Positions 37,226 through 51,235 of a stretch of 64,000 bases of DNA are shown piece by piece. The notes beneath the pieces are model-generated. The model had not been told where the DNA came from, did no database searches, and saw nothing but the letters and a program-made list of their open reading frames with translations. How positions within the stretch are numbered: position 1 is the stretch's first letter; every line of letters begins with the position of its first letter. The position numbers and the translations under genes are program-made. The DNA is from Sphagnum compactum. Lineage: Eukaryota; Bryophyta; Sphagnopsida; Sphagnales. Location: contig OZ234494.1 in assembly GCA_965153455.1 (NCBI GenBank), positions 10,354,001 through 10,418,000 on the forward strand, written 5' to 3'.

Positions 37226-38138
37226 TAGCTGCTCTGTTGGACACCAGAAGTGACAAGGAGTGGGACAATCTATGGGTCTGACATATTGTACTTTATGGGG
37301 TCACCCAGGCTTGTGCAATGGTACCTGGGTCATATTGCCAAAGCCAAGAGATTGCTGAAGGAACAGCTCAAATTGATGGATGTTGTAATCAAAGTCCAGG
37401 ATGCCTTGATCCCCATGGCAATAACTCATCCAGAGATTGACACCTGGATTGGCGACATGATGAGAATCTTGGTCGTAAATTGGGATCTCAAGCTCTGATA
37501 AGAATGCTTGAGCACAATACTATACAAAGCAAGGTATCCACCCTGTCTTTACTGATGGACAAAGAGGGGATGAGAGCATGAAGCTGGCAAGGATGGCAAA
37601 ATCTGTAGCTGTTGATATCAATGTGAAGAGAAAAGAAAAAGGCCTTCTCCCTTGCAATGTGAGGGCTGCTGTAGTTTGGTACCCTAGTGTGAGAAAATCA
37701 TCAATCATAAACCGCCTAGCGAAAGATGTGTGAAACAGTTCCGTGGTCAGGAGTTACGAAAAGCTTGAAATGGGCCAGAGTCTCTGATGGATTAGACCTT
37801 CTAGATGCACTGGGTGTGTTGTTGATGCAGATTCTGGATCAAGCCACGGCAACAAGATTAGCAATCTGCAATGATATTGGTGAGAATTTGTGTGCAGTGG
37901 CAGGAGTTGCAGCAGTTTTAGTCAAGATGATCAAGAGGATGCTGACTGCAGGGCTAGGGTCCTTGAGACAAGGTACAAGCTGAGTGTGGGGGACATGACA
38001 GGTGAGGCTTTCTTGGATGAACTTGCACAGCAGTTGTTCCAGGGGGATATGAATCAGCCAGTGTATTGGGTACTGCAGGATTATTGAGTAGTCAAGTTTA
38101 GGTGGATTGCTCTCGAAAGGCCTCCTTCTTCGATCTGA
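37226..38138 (+). pseudogene. Intronless pseudogene of a chloroplast-type DAR (YlqF/RbgA) GTPase
   Basis: Translation in shifting frames aligns along about 290 residues with the plant circularly permuted GTPases of the YlqF/RbgA family (for example Arabidopsis At4g02790), which act in organellar ribosome assembly. Visible segments are 'VQWYLGHIAKAKRLLKEQL', 'MDVVIKVQDALIPMA', 'THPEIDTWIGD', 'VFTDGQRGDESMKLARMAK', 'KRKEKGLLPCNVRAAVV', 'LKWARVSDGLDLLDALG', 'YKLSVGDMTGEAFLDEL' and the terminal 'RWIALERPP' before TGA at 38136-38138. Defects are frameshifts near 37490, 37725 and 37940, in-frame stops (for example where the family has 'NAWA' and near the C-terminal 'DF.K.KF'), a P-loop changed from GYPNVGKSS to WYPSVRKSS, and DSPG changed to DALG. 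No intron interrupts about 840 bases, which points to a reverse-transcribed copy. No poly-A tail or target-site duplication was seen. Confidence 0.9.
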
Positions 38139-38535
38139 TTAGAAAAATCCACAGGTAATGAATCTAGACTTTTTGGTCTCTGTTGTATTATGGCTCAATT
38201 CTTGAATTCAAACCCCATATTTCAAAATGGATTCACTGCACAGAGTTGGCCATCCTTGATTCACATTGCAAGTGGAAATGGTAGAAGCAAACTAGAACCA
38301 GCAGATGACCACCTGTCCCATCTACGAAAAAATGTAGGGTAAGGGTAACCCTGAGTGGGGGCATTCTCAGAATAAGGGACCAAGGATGAGGCAGATGAGG
38401 CAGTTGCCTTGTTCTAGGCCCCACACCTGGCCTTCACCTGTTGTAAAGCACAAGGCAAAGGATATCATGAACCTTAACATATGTAGCTTACCAGGCGTAG
38501 GAGGGGGAGGGTTCATTGCACTTCAAAGTGATTTG
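38139..38535. other. Gap between GTPase pseudogene and hexokinase stop
   Basis: Probably contains the 3' UTR of the minus-strand hexokinase. No coding exon is recognised. Confidence 0.45.
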
Positions 38536-41937
<3,402 letters not shown>

Positions 41938-42290
41938 ATTTACTCTTCAACAACAACGCGTCGTCAACTCTCGCTGCATCTGTGTCGTCAAATACGGATT
42001 GGATCCCACTGCGACCAAGTCTGGAAACTGCAAGAAGTTGCCATAATCGGCAAAGCAAAACTGAAACTGACTCACTGGATCCAACACCCAATAATGATCC
42101 AACAACAACAGCAAAAACCTCTCCAAACAAAAAATCCTTCTTTCTAACCAAAAGGATGAAGCTTGAGGCTGACTGGTGGCACTTACCGTCGACGACGACG
42201 ACGACAGATTGACTAAAATACACCAACAATTTTCGTAAAATCTCTCCAGCAAACCTCACGATGGGCTTTTGCACTTTGCTCTAGAGAAAA
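41938..42290 (-). promoter_or_regulatory. Probable 5' UTR/promoter of hexokinase
   Basis: The GC level stays at genic values for about 350 bases upstream of the start codon, then drops to AT-rich DNA at about 42,290. A short (GAC)n run lies at 42189-42206. Open frames on both strands here have no protein match, and in the hexokinase frame a stop separates them from the start codon. Confidence 0.5.
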
Positions 42291-42800
42291 AACCCCAAGA
42301 AACCCAAGATACATTTATAGCTTGGATTTTCAAAACAGAAACTCCTTCCATTATAATCTTATTTTCCATACAATTGACCTTTAAAAAAATTATTCATCAT
42401 TTGTGTCCAAATTTTAATGAGTTTAAAAAATTCAATTGTCCAGGAATTGAATCACATGCAGACCTTAGACATAATACATTACTCCATAACATTGACAAAA
42501 TCTTGTTTATTATTTTACATAATCATTACTTGTCGAAAATTTCAAATTTAAATAATTATTCAGCATTTTTTTTTTTGCCAAAAAAATGGTAAAAGTAATA
42601 CAGTAATCCTAACTCTAAACTATCCGATATTTCATGATTAAAGGTGGCAAGGGTGAATAACAAAGAATTTGCACACTATTTTGAATGTGATAGAGGTAAA
42701 ATCAGCCAATGGTCCTCTTTGCAGTACTTCATGTTTCTTTTTTTCCATTGTCTGCCTTTGACTAGATGGATGCTGCCCAGACACATTTTGGCTCCATGTT
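42291..42800. other. AT-rich spacer, no gene recognised
   Basis: AT-rich sequence between the hexokinase promoter and the gypsy remnant. The frame at 42269-42592 has no recognisable motif. Confidence 0.45.
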
Positions 42801-42809
42801 GTGCATGTT

Positions 42810-43610
42810 AACCTAAAATGCATGCAAGCCCGAAATGTGTCTTCTCACTACCAAATATATCTGACATCATCAGCTTGGTGATTGGTGTCATGGTGAATGC
42901 AAAATTAGGGATGAAACAACAATTAAACTGGGTCATGCCATTGAACGACAATGACCCCAAAGTATACCAAGAACATACATTTCTCCAGGTCAAGGCCAAT
43001 ATCATTTTTTTTTGCACTTGTCAAAACACAACCAAAGTTTATCGAGATATGTTTTGAGATCACTAAACACGTTGAACTTGTCAAGGAACAACTTCATAAA
43101 GATCCCAAGATAATTTCAAAAAGTCATACTCATTACTCATTGGTATGTTGGTGGAGCATTCTTTAGTCCAAGCGGCAGTCCAAGCGGCATGACAATCCAC
43201 ACAAAGGCTCCCCCATTTACATGTTTTCCTAGGCTATCATAATTTGGTGATAACCAGAAAATTCCAACCAAGAAGGAATAGACTTTGTGAGTTGCCACCA
43301 TATCCAATAAGGGAAAGCCAAATGGCTTCTTCCACAAGGGCTATGAATCTAGCAACAAGAAACTTTTCCAAATCTTAATCTACAATGACTTCCTAATTAG
43401 GATTCATTCAATACTTGACCCGATGGGTTAGTGGAATTGTGGTATCCAACTCAATTTGGTGTTGGACAATGTGAAGTGGTATCCCTTCAAGTCCTTGTAC
43501 ATCCAAACAAAGGCATCCTTGCATTCCCTTAGTGTCTATTGTTGAAAGAATATCCTTGGGGGCCTGAAATATGTTCTCATTAAGTTTGCCCAGGTAGATT
43601 TGTGAAAATG
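42810..43610 (-). mobile_element. Ty3/gypsy retrotransposon remnant (reverse transcriptase)
   Basis: Reading the minus strand downward in several frames gives the classic gypsy polymerase order: 'DLKGIPLHIVQHQIELDT' near 43500, 'PLTHRVKY.MNPN' near 43430, 'LVARFIALVEEAIWLS' near 43340, 'GAFVWIVMPLGLPLGL' and 'KNAPPTYQ' near 43150, 'FMKLFLDKFNVFSDLKTYL' and 'LWLCFDKCKK' near 43050, and 'FNGMTQFN' with 'FAFTMTPITKLM' near 42900. The catalytic YIDD/FLDD block is changed to FLDK, and stops and frameshifts are frequent. The region upstream of the RT and the RNase H, integrase and LTR parts were not identified. This is a long-dead copy. It lies between the hexokinase and a hAT remnant. Confidence 0.87.
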
Positions 43611-43925
43611 CATTACATGGCCTAAAAAATCAAGGAAACAAATATAGGAATTGATGAAAGCTTACATTGTTGCAAGCCTCATCCCAAGAAATTGAACACA
43701 CTAATCAAAACAAGGTAAAATGCAAGTTACTTTGTTTTGATTTTTTCATTGTTTTGAATATTTGTATTCTGAAATGTTTCTTTTTAATTAGTGATGTGAA
43801 TTGTGTAAGTTTGTAAGTAAAGTGATCATGTTTTAAGAAACCTTTTAATTCTGAAAAACCACTACCTTTTGTTACAACAAATAGATTGGTACTAGGGTCA
43901 TTGGCCATGTTTTTCCTAAATTCAC

Positions 43926-44850
43926 ATGGCATATATCATAGATTATAGTAAACATTATGGCCCTCCTATTGTCATTCCTTGCATCTTAAACAAGTCCAAG
44001 GGTCCTTGGTTATTGAATGATGTGTTGAATATAGCCATATCCATGAACCTCAAAGCAAAGGAAAAAATGAACCATTTCCCTTTATCATATGGTTTGATTG
44101 ATGATGATGATTCTATGCTGATTATTGAATTGAGAATTTTTTTCAAAGAAAAATAAAAAGGAGGTTATTGAGGTGATTGACTTTTCCTTTATTTCTTGAC
44201 AAGATGTGATGAAAGAAGAGCCCATAATATGTTAGCCTTGATGTTAGATCCTAGATTTGAAAGTTTGAAATTAATATCTGCTTTTATTGGCCATGAACAT
44301 GGGGTGGCCATAATTAACAAGTATGATAAAAAAAATCTTTGTTTCTTAGGTCTTAAAGTCTTATCAACATTTGTAGCCATTGTCTAGGATTGAAACTTTT
44401 TTTGATTAAAAATTTGAGAAAGAAAATAGCTTGGACATTTTTGAAATGGTGGCTAACACAAACAAACCTATAAAAGAACTTGTTAATTTAGAAGAATTGT
44501 TGATATTTTGTAAATATGATATGGATACAAAAGATATCAAATGCTTTTTGGAGTGGTGGAGGAAACATGAAATTATGTTCCCAGCTTTTGGCCTTTTAGC
44601 AATATATATATTAATGAGTGTAAGTTCTCAAATTGAAATTGGGAGAATGTTTTCATTTGTTGGAATTCTTGCTAATTTGAAAATATGTCACTTACAATTA
44701 TAGAACCTTGAGAAATCAATCTTTGTGAGTAAAAATTGGCCAAATGATGCAAGGGTAGGTTGTAAGGCCTTTCGTAATTTGGTAGAATTGATAGATTATA
44801 AATTAGACTTAAAGTATGAATTAGATGAAGTTGAAGGCTCATTTGAATAA
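43926..44850 (+). mobile_element. hAT-family DNA transposase remnant
   Basis: The clearest parts are an open frame at 44196-44387 with 'ALMLDPRFESLKLISAFIG' and a frame at 44431-44703 with 'CFLEWWRKHEIMFPAFGLLA' followed by 'SQIEIGRMFSFVGILANL'. After a stop comes 'NLEKSIFVSKNWPNDARVG'. The W-rich segment and the 'S..IEI.RMFS' motif are the signature of the hAT C-terminal dimerisation domain. Stops at 44388 and 44701 break the frame. The open frame at 43926-44156 may be an upstream part of the same gene but has no diagnostic motif. Terminal inverted repeats and 8-bp target duplications were not found. Confidence 0.78.
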
Positions 44851-45760
44851 ATGAATCGCAAAGGACTAATATAATTTTTTTGTTCTGTATATATTTCGAA
44901 TGTGATCACATATTTTTGTTTAGATATCAGATTTTTGTAATGATTGTTAATTTGTTTTTGGGCCATGAAAATTTGAAGAAACATTTAAAGAATTCAATCA
45001 AATTTTTTGAAAGTGAAGTTAAAGAACCAATTTAATATAACCAAGTAATTCAAATGAGTTAATAACAAGTTGTGAAAAAATTGGTTGAACATAAGAAAAA
45101 TAAAAAATAAAAAACCGAATAGGGTACGAAAAATAAAATAAAATAATTCGTAATTCTTGAATTAATGTTTTTTGAGAACTAGAACAAGTGGTTATGAAAA
45201 AAATTAATAACCGTTCAACATTAGTTACACACTTAATTTTCACAAGTTCACATTATTTTATTTAATAATATGTTATTCATAAAGGGTTTTTTCTTATTTA
45301 CCAAAAGATAAGGAGGTTTTTTTTTTTTGTTCATGTTGTGATCAACAATTTTTTTGTGGAAATCTCACCAAAATGTGAAAAAAATTCAATGTTGAATTCC
45401 CTACAAAAGTTTTTTTGGGAATTTTTTGGAATTTTTTTAATAAGGGTTTTGGATTGTGTTTGCCAAATTTAAAAGACTTATTCCTACAAGTTGCCAAACA
45501 AAAACATGATTACAAAAAACAATTATTGTCTTACCTACCATGTTGCCATTTAATGGTAAATCCTTTTTGTGATACTAACCAATGATGATGCAACATCAAA
45601 ATTTTGAAAAAAAACAAGTCATTAATTTAAACAAGAATGAATGAACCACAATAAAAAAAACTTGTTTGATATGAACTAGACTTGTGTAGCATCCTTGAAT
45701 CATTTAACTAGCTTGACAATCAAACACATAGGTATGTCTATAAAATATTTCTTTTCATCT
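44851..45760. other. AT-rich DNA, no gene recognised
   Basis: Low-GC sequence with several homopolymer runs. No exon or transposon domain was identified. Confidence 0.5.
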
Positions 45761-45770
45761 ATTATGCATA

Positions 45771-45895
45771 GGGTTGCAACATTGTAACCATTATTTTATC
45801 CATGTAATATTCCTCTAAAAATGGATTGGAAGACCTAGCAACATTTATGTGTGTTCCATCTATTGCCCCTTGAACAATGGGCATGTCACATTAAA
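45771..45895 (-). mobile_element. Possible PIF/Harbinger-type transposase fragment
   Basis: On the minus strand one frame reads 'PIVQGAIDGTHINVARSS' then 'NPFLEEYYMDK'. 'GAIDGTHI' is characteristic of the first catalytic Asp region of DDE_Tnp_4 (Harbinger-like) transposases. Only about 40 residues are readable and the flanks are not alignable by eye, so this is tentative. Confidence 0.42.
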
Positions 45896-48085
45896 TCTTA
45901 AAGTCTTGCATTACAAGCTTCACTTTGTGATCTCCAATTGACCAATCAAGTAAACTCTTAAATTTGAAATTGATTTTCATTACTATTCCCCACAAAAAAA
46001 AACCCCACTTTCCAACAACCTAGAGAAAAATGTTCACATTAACAACATGGAAAAGTTTGCAAATCACATGCAAAACTTTGATGTTGACAAGGATAACTTT
46101 GTGATATTTTTGTGTAATTTAGATATCAAAAGTTTTAATTTCATTGCAAACATCCAAAATTATTTTTTTCAACATCTTAAAAAGTTAAATCCACCTACTA
46201 CTATCATAGTTTGTGACAAGGAAATGGTAAAATCACGTTGTTAATACGCGCTTAACCCAATTTCCAAGTTCTAAGGCAATAGTTCATAAATTAAAAAATA
46301 AAAGTAGATGTAAACAACACCTATGCACTTTGCTTAATTGTCTTAGTGTTTAATAAATTAAACAAAAGGAAGGCTATGTTTGCATCAAATGCATATTGTG
46401 TGTCTTCCATGCTACCTTGAATAATATGACAAGGGAACCACAAACTTGTACCATTCTCCATTGTTCATGGTGTGAAAATTGTTCAAATCTATTGGACTTG
46501 AGAATGGTGCAAGAACAAGATTATATTTAAAAGCTTGAAACTAAAAGCAAAGTTATTGCAAAAATAATTCAAAAATTCAAAAATGCAAAAGGAAGAATCG
46601 TGAGAAAGAGTGTAGCTAAGAAGGTAATGAGTCTTTACATATCTATAAACAACCATTCATTGAAGAAAGCACAAGAACAATGCAAAAAACTTGCAAAAAA
46701 ATACAAAAACAAACTTCAAAATCAAATCACAAAGAAGAAGTTTGAACAACATCAAACAAGTGTCAACTTGTAGGAATTAGTAGCACAATTGATAATTAAC
46801 ATTGGACAATGTGCAATCATAAGGTGTGTATACTCGCTAATAAAAATGGTAAAAAGTGCAATGTTAAGGCAATGAATGTATATGAAACATGATGAGTATT
46901 AACTTTTAAATGTCAAGGAAAACCAGTTTGGTCTACCTCTTTCTTAATACTTCTAGTGATGGTTTCAAACTCTAACACACCTGGGTTGTAGTTGCCATGT
47001 TGTTGAATAGGGATTGCCTTCCTAATAAAAGTTTCTTGTCTTTGGTTACATGTTATAAAAATTTTGTGAATTGCCCAACATGATAATAAGCTCTAAGTAG
47101 CTCTATGCAACATTGATGTGAAAGTTGGTGAAAATTTTTGTTGCCCAATGTTTTTAGCATTTTGAAAATAGAAGTAGAATCAAATGATGGAATTCCATTC
47201 TTGATCATAATCCCAAATTATCCAAGATTTTTGTTTGCCCCAAAAAGGATGAAAATCAATGGTTTTTTTAAAAACTTCTCTTGGATGGCCAACTTTGACC
47301 ATCCATAATTCATTCATTTGAATTCTTTTCTAAATAGTTATTTTTTATATTATTAATATGCATGCATTTTATTTACCATAATTTTTTAACAATAAATAGA
47401 TAGCACAACCTAGATCTTGATCCAACTCCAAAAATTTGCAATTTTAAAGGTTGCCCCATACTAGAAAGTCTAAACTTTCAATGGTGGTAGTTTTCCATTT
47501 CTCATCCAAATATATGCATTTCAAAACCAAAACATTCAACTTCATGCCTAACATAATTCCACGAAGTTAGATTTTAAAAATTTTGAAAATTTGCATGACT
47601 TTTAGGCACATTTGGGAGGGCTAATCCTTTTTTTTTGTTGGGATTATTTTGGTCAAATCTAAATTAAAGGTAAGTGTATGGAAATCATGAGGATGGGTCC
47701 ATTCTTGAAATAAGTGCCTTTTATTTCCATGCCCAAAATAAGCACCTCCCAAGTGGAGCTAAATGGCACTTATTTTGGGAATGTTTTATTCCAAGGGTGC
47801 TACCCAATGTAAGAAAACATTGACACAACTTATTTTTTGGGCATTTTTTCTCATGATTCCCAATGGATATTCATTTTATCATGAGAGAAAAATGAAAAAA
47901 AAGGTGAAACATTTTGAAAGCAAAATGCCTATTCCTACAAGCATTTTGTTTTTCGAAATGCCTCCCTTTTGTAGAGGAACGTTTTTGTTGAATAAAGTGC
48001 CTTGCAAATACAATAGCAAATTTAATGTGGTAGGTATTTTTTTGTCATGACTTATGTGGCCGTAACTTCAATGTTAAGTACTATT
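45896..48085. other. AT-rich DNA, no gene recognised
   Basis: Contains open frames at 46047-46244 and 47763-48050 with no recognisable motifs. Could include further eroded transposon sequence between the Harbinger-like piece and the copia element. Confidence 0.45.
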
Positions 48086-48470
48086 TGTTGGATGTCAACA
48101 CCTTATCAAGTTGTTTTTACCAAATTATTTTTATTTTAGATATTTATGTTTCATGCATTCAATTTTTGAAATTATGAGATACTTGAATTACAATTAATTA
48201 AGTAATTCATTACATGTGATTTTCACTAGATAGTTAGGTGGAGGTAACATATGTTTGGGTTGATGACCTCGTGCATGCGCTTGTACATGCAATACTAGGA
48301 ACAGTAACATTTGGGATGTTCACCTCCTATTTAAGAATAGGCCCAATCTCAAGGATGGATCATAAATCTTGTAGCAACTTGTGTGATCTTAAGGTTGGGT
48401 GAAAAACTCATTGTAAATATGTGTTTTACAAGTCTTTATTCTTTCGTTGATCCATTATCAATTTCCAACA
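48086..48470 (+). repeat. Candidate 5' LTR of the copia element
   Basis: TG...CA bounded, immediately followed by a primer-binding site. 'Cctatttaagaatagg' near 48329 could serve as the promoter TATA region. No second LTR is visible in the window, so the left boundary is an estimate. Confidence 0.6.
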
Positions 48471-50285
48471 TGGTATGAGAGCTTGATTGTTCTTGATAGA
48501 AGGAAAATCTGTGTTACATGTAATAATTGTTCATTCAAAAGTTTTGAAGTTTAAAGTTTGTATTTTCTAACATTGTTCTAATCATAATTATGACATCTAC
48601 TTTTGATGTTTAAAGCATTGAGAAATTTGATGGCAATAATTTTCACTCTTTGGAAAATGAAAATGGAGTTTTTTTTGCATGTGAAAGATTTGTGGGGGAT
48701 CACTTTAGGAGAGTTATTGCCACCAAGGATTACGTTTGGAGAAATTGTTCCTAAAGGAGGTATTCATGACCATCAAATGTGCATGAAGAAAGACAAGTTG
48801 GCATGTGGGACAATATTCCAAAATGTTGTTGATTCTATGTTGGATCATGTAGCATGTGTAGAAAGTGCAAAAAAAGCTTGAGCTAACCTTTTTGTAACAT
48901 TTGAAAGATGACATGCTAGCAATAAATTACATCAATTTCAAAAGCTTTGCAATCTTAAGATGGAGGAAGGCACTTTGGTGCAAGTTCACATTGATAAGTT
49001 TTGCATGATTACTAATCAATTGGCAAACATTGATCATATAGTTTTTGATGAAAATTTGGCATTCACATTTTTAGGGGGTTTGCCACCCTCTTTCCATACC
49101 TTGGTGGTTTCACTTAATTTATCCATCTTAATGAATTATCTATAGAGTTCATATGTGGAATATGTTGTAGGAATAATTATGGTTTTTAAACAAGAAGTAC
49201 TCAACCATGCTACAAAACAAGAAACATTAATTATTAAGGTTGTGTCTAGGAAGTTTAAAAAGGGTGTAATAGAGGAAGTTCAAGAATGAGAAGCCAATGA
49301 AAATGGGAACTCTTTATAATTATGACATTAAAGGTCAATTTGCTAGAAAATGTCATAATAATAAACAAGATTACAAGAACAAGTTCAAAGGTTTTTCACA
49401 TGCAATTACAAGTAAGATTGAACTTTTTATGACTATTTTGTTTATCTTTATAGTTTACAAAGATATTTGTTTCATTGATTTTGGAACTTCACAACATCGA
49501 ACACATTTTAGAAAGAAGTTTTTCAACCTTTGAAATTTTTACTTTCAATCACAAATTAGATTTTGGAGACAATAATACCCTTGATGTGTGTGGGAAATGC
49601 ATTATTGTTTTCAAATTGCCAAATGGGATTTTCAAGTGCATTCAAGATGTATAATATGTTCCAAAATTTGTAAATAATATATTATGGGTCAATTAGTTAA
49701 TAGTTAAAGCTTCAAAGTGGAATTTGAAACCACTAAATGTTGGTTGAAGTCTTGTGATTCAAACAAGATGATTATTGAAGTTGTCCAAGTTATACAAGTT
49801 GATCAAAGTTATTCAATCCTTGGTTGCAAATCATAACACTAAACAAAAAAAAAAAAGATTTTTGGCATCGGATATTCAATCATTTCTCTATGTAGGGCTT
49901 AAGAACCTTGCCCAAAAACAACCTTGTTGAAGGTATGGATCTCAATGGAGATCATGACTTGAGTTTCTATGATGGATACAAGTGAATCATGTTTGACAAA
50001 ACAAAATAATTTATTTAACTCAACATAAATACATTGAGGGTACAATAAATGGCTAAAAGTAAGTTGGTATGAACCCCTTGTATTATCAATTACAAATTTT
50101 CAAAGGATATGGGTCTTCAAAGTGATGCATATATTTGGAAGCAATGTAGGCTATCTCATTTCATAATGTTATTAAAAGTTTCATGTATATAATGGTAATG
50201 TATAAGACTTTATATTGTTTAGGCAATGGGGGTTGTGAAACAAAATTTCCATTATCTAAAAAGCATAATGGATTTTAGTTTGTGT
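48086..50285 (+). mobile_element. Degenerate Ty1/copia retrotransposon, 5' part
   Basis: A candidate 5' LTR of about 385 bp (48086-48470) begins TGTTG and ends AACA. It is followed directly by 'tggtatgagagctt', one mismatch from the usual copia primer-binding site 'TGGTATcAGAGC' for initiator tRNA-Met. Gag then appears in broken frames: 'IEKFDGNNFHS', 'LWKMKMEFFLHVKDLW', 'ACGTIFQNVVDSMLDHV', 'FQKLCNLKMEEGTLVQVHID', and a decayed zinc knuckle 'YNYDIKGQFARKCHNN' (one Cys lost). The protease is traced by 'CFIDFGTSQHRTHF' near 49470, and the pre-integrase region by 'GNGGCE' with 'SKKHNGF' near 50230. Integrase, reverse transcriptase and the 3' LTR are absent: the sequence changes to the MED31 pseudogene flank at about 50.3 kb. 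Non-autonomous and inactive. Confidence 0.87.
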
Positions 50286-50471
50286 TTTTCTTCCTCTGTA
50301 ATTTCTGTGTTCTAATAGCAGTGCAAATTTACCATGCATTGTCTTCAAAGCTACTTTAGCATCTGGATTGAGCCCAGCCTAGTACACAGCAGATGTTTGT
50401 GCCCTTCACAGCATTGACCCACAATATTCCAATTTCTAGCACCTGCTGATGGGTTGAGAGTTGTGTGACAG

Positions 50472-51235
50472 ATTTTGCACAGAATCGATATTTTGATAAT
50501 GAAGCATTTGTAGGGTACCTTTTCTATATTGGAAGTGACCTGAGTATGCCAAATTCATTGTGTATACTTCCAAACCTAGTCCTCTTGGTTGCTTTTCTCT
50601 TTCTCTCCATGTGCGGCACAGTTGTAGAACAACTTTGGATTGCTCATGAGAGTGTCTCATATAAGATGTCACCACCTATGTCTGATGGTTCAGCTATCCA
50701 CATGCATTTTTCTTTTCTAGAGCTCCTCCAAAGCACACACTTTCTCGCAGCAATGGCACATCCAGCAAACAAGGCATGTCAAAATCTCTAGGTCTTGCAC
50801 ATGGTGTTGGAGAATTGGATATGGTCAGAGTAAGATGACTGTTAAGAGCAAGATAGGCTTTCAGTGTAGGTATCCCAAACTTGGTATCCTGCTCTTGACA
50901 CCTTCCAAACAAGTTGTATGAAATTACCTTATTTAACCTTTTCTTCCATTCATGAAAATTTGGTGGTCAGTTGAGTCGCAGTATTTCATTCCATGAAATT
51001 TGGTGACATTGGCAGGACTTGCTTCTGGATGTTTCTAAACTGCATTTTTGGTGTGTATGTGTAGGAAGTTGCACATCAACAGCAGTTTTATTTTTGGAAA
51101 CACTATCGTAACAATTGGTTGAAGCGCATTCTACCCCATCCTATGCCCAAAGATCCTTCTCCACCACCAATGCCACCGCCAGCCTCCACACCTGTTCTGC
51201 CTCCAGTACCTGTGAAACCTGAAGGTCCCACCTGA
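50472..51235 (+). pseudogene. MED31: Mediator subunit 31 pseudogene, introns retained
   Basis: Three exon-like pieces align with MED31/SOH1, a small subunit of the Mediator middle module. Piece a (50472-50561), after a CAG acceptor, reads 'FAQNRYFDNEAFVGYL'. It then has a small deletion that shifts the frame, TGA at 50536-50538 where the family has Arg, then 'PEYAKFIV' up to a GTATAC donor. Piece b (50694-50773), after TTCAG, reads 'YPHAF', has a one-base insertion, then 'LELLQSTHFLAAMAHPANK', ending at a GC (not GT) donor. Piece c (51065-51235), after GTAG, reads 'EVAHQQQFYFWKHYRNN', then a Pro-rich tail and TGA. Conserved 'NNRLKHILPRPLP' is 'NNWLKRILPHPMP', including two changes of CpG-transition type. 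The first exon ('LELEFVQCLANP' in family) was not found. The retained introns show decay of a genomic copy. Confidence 0.9.
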
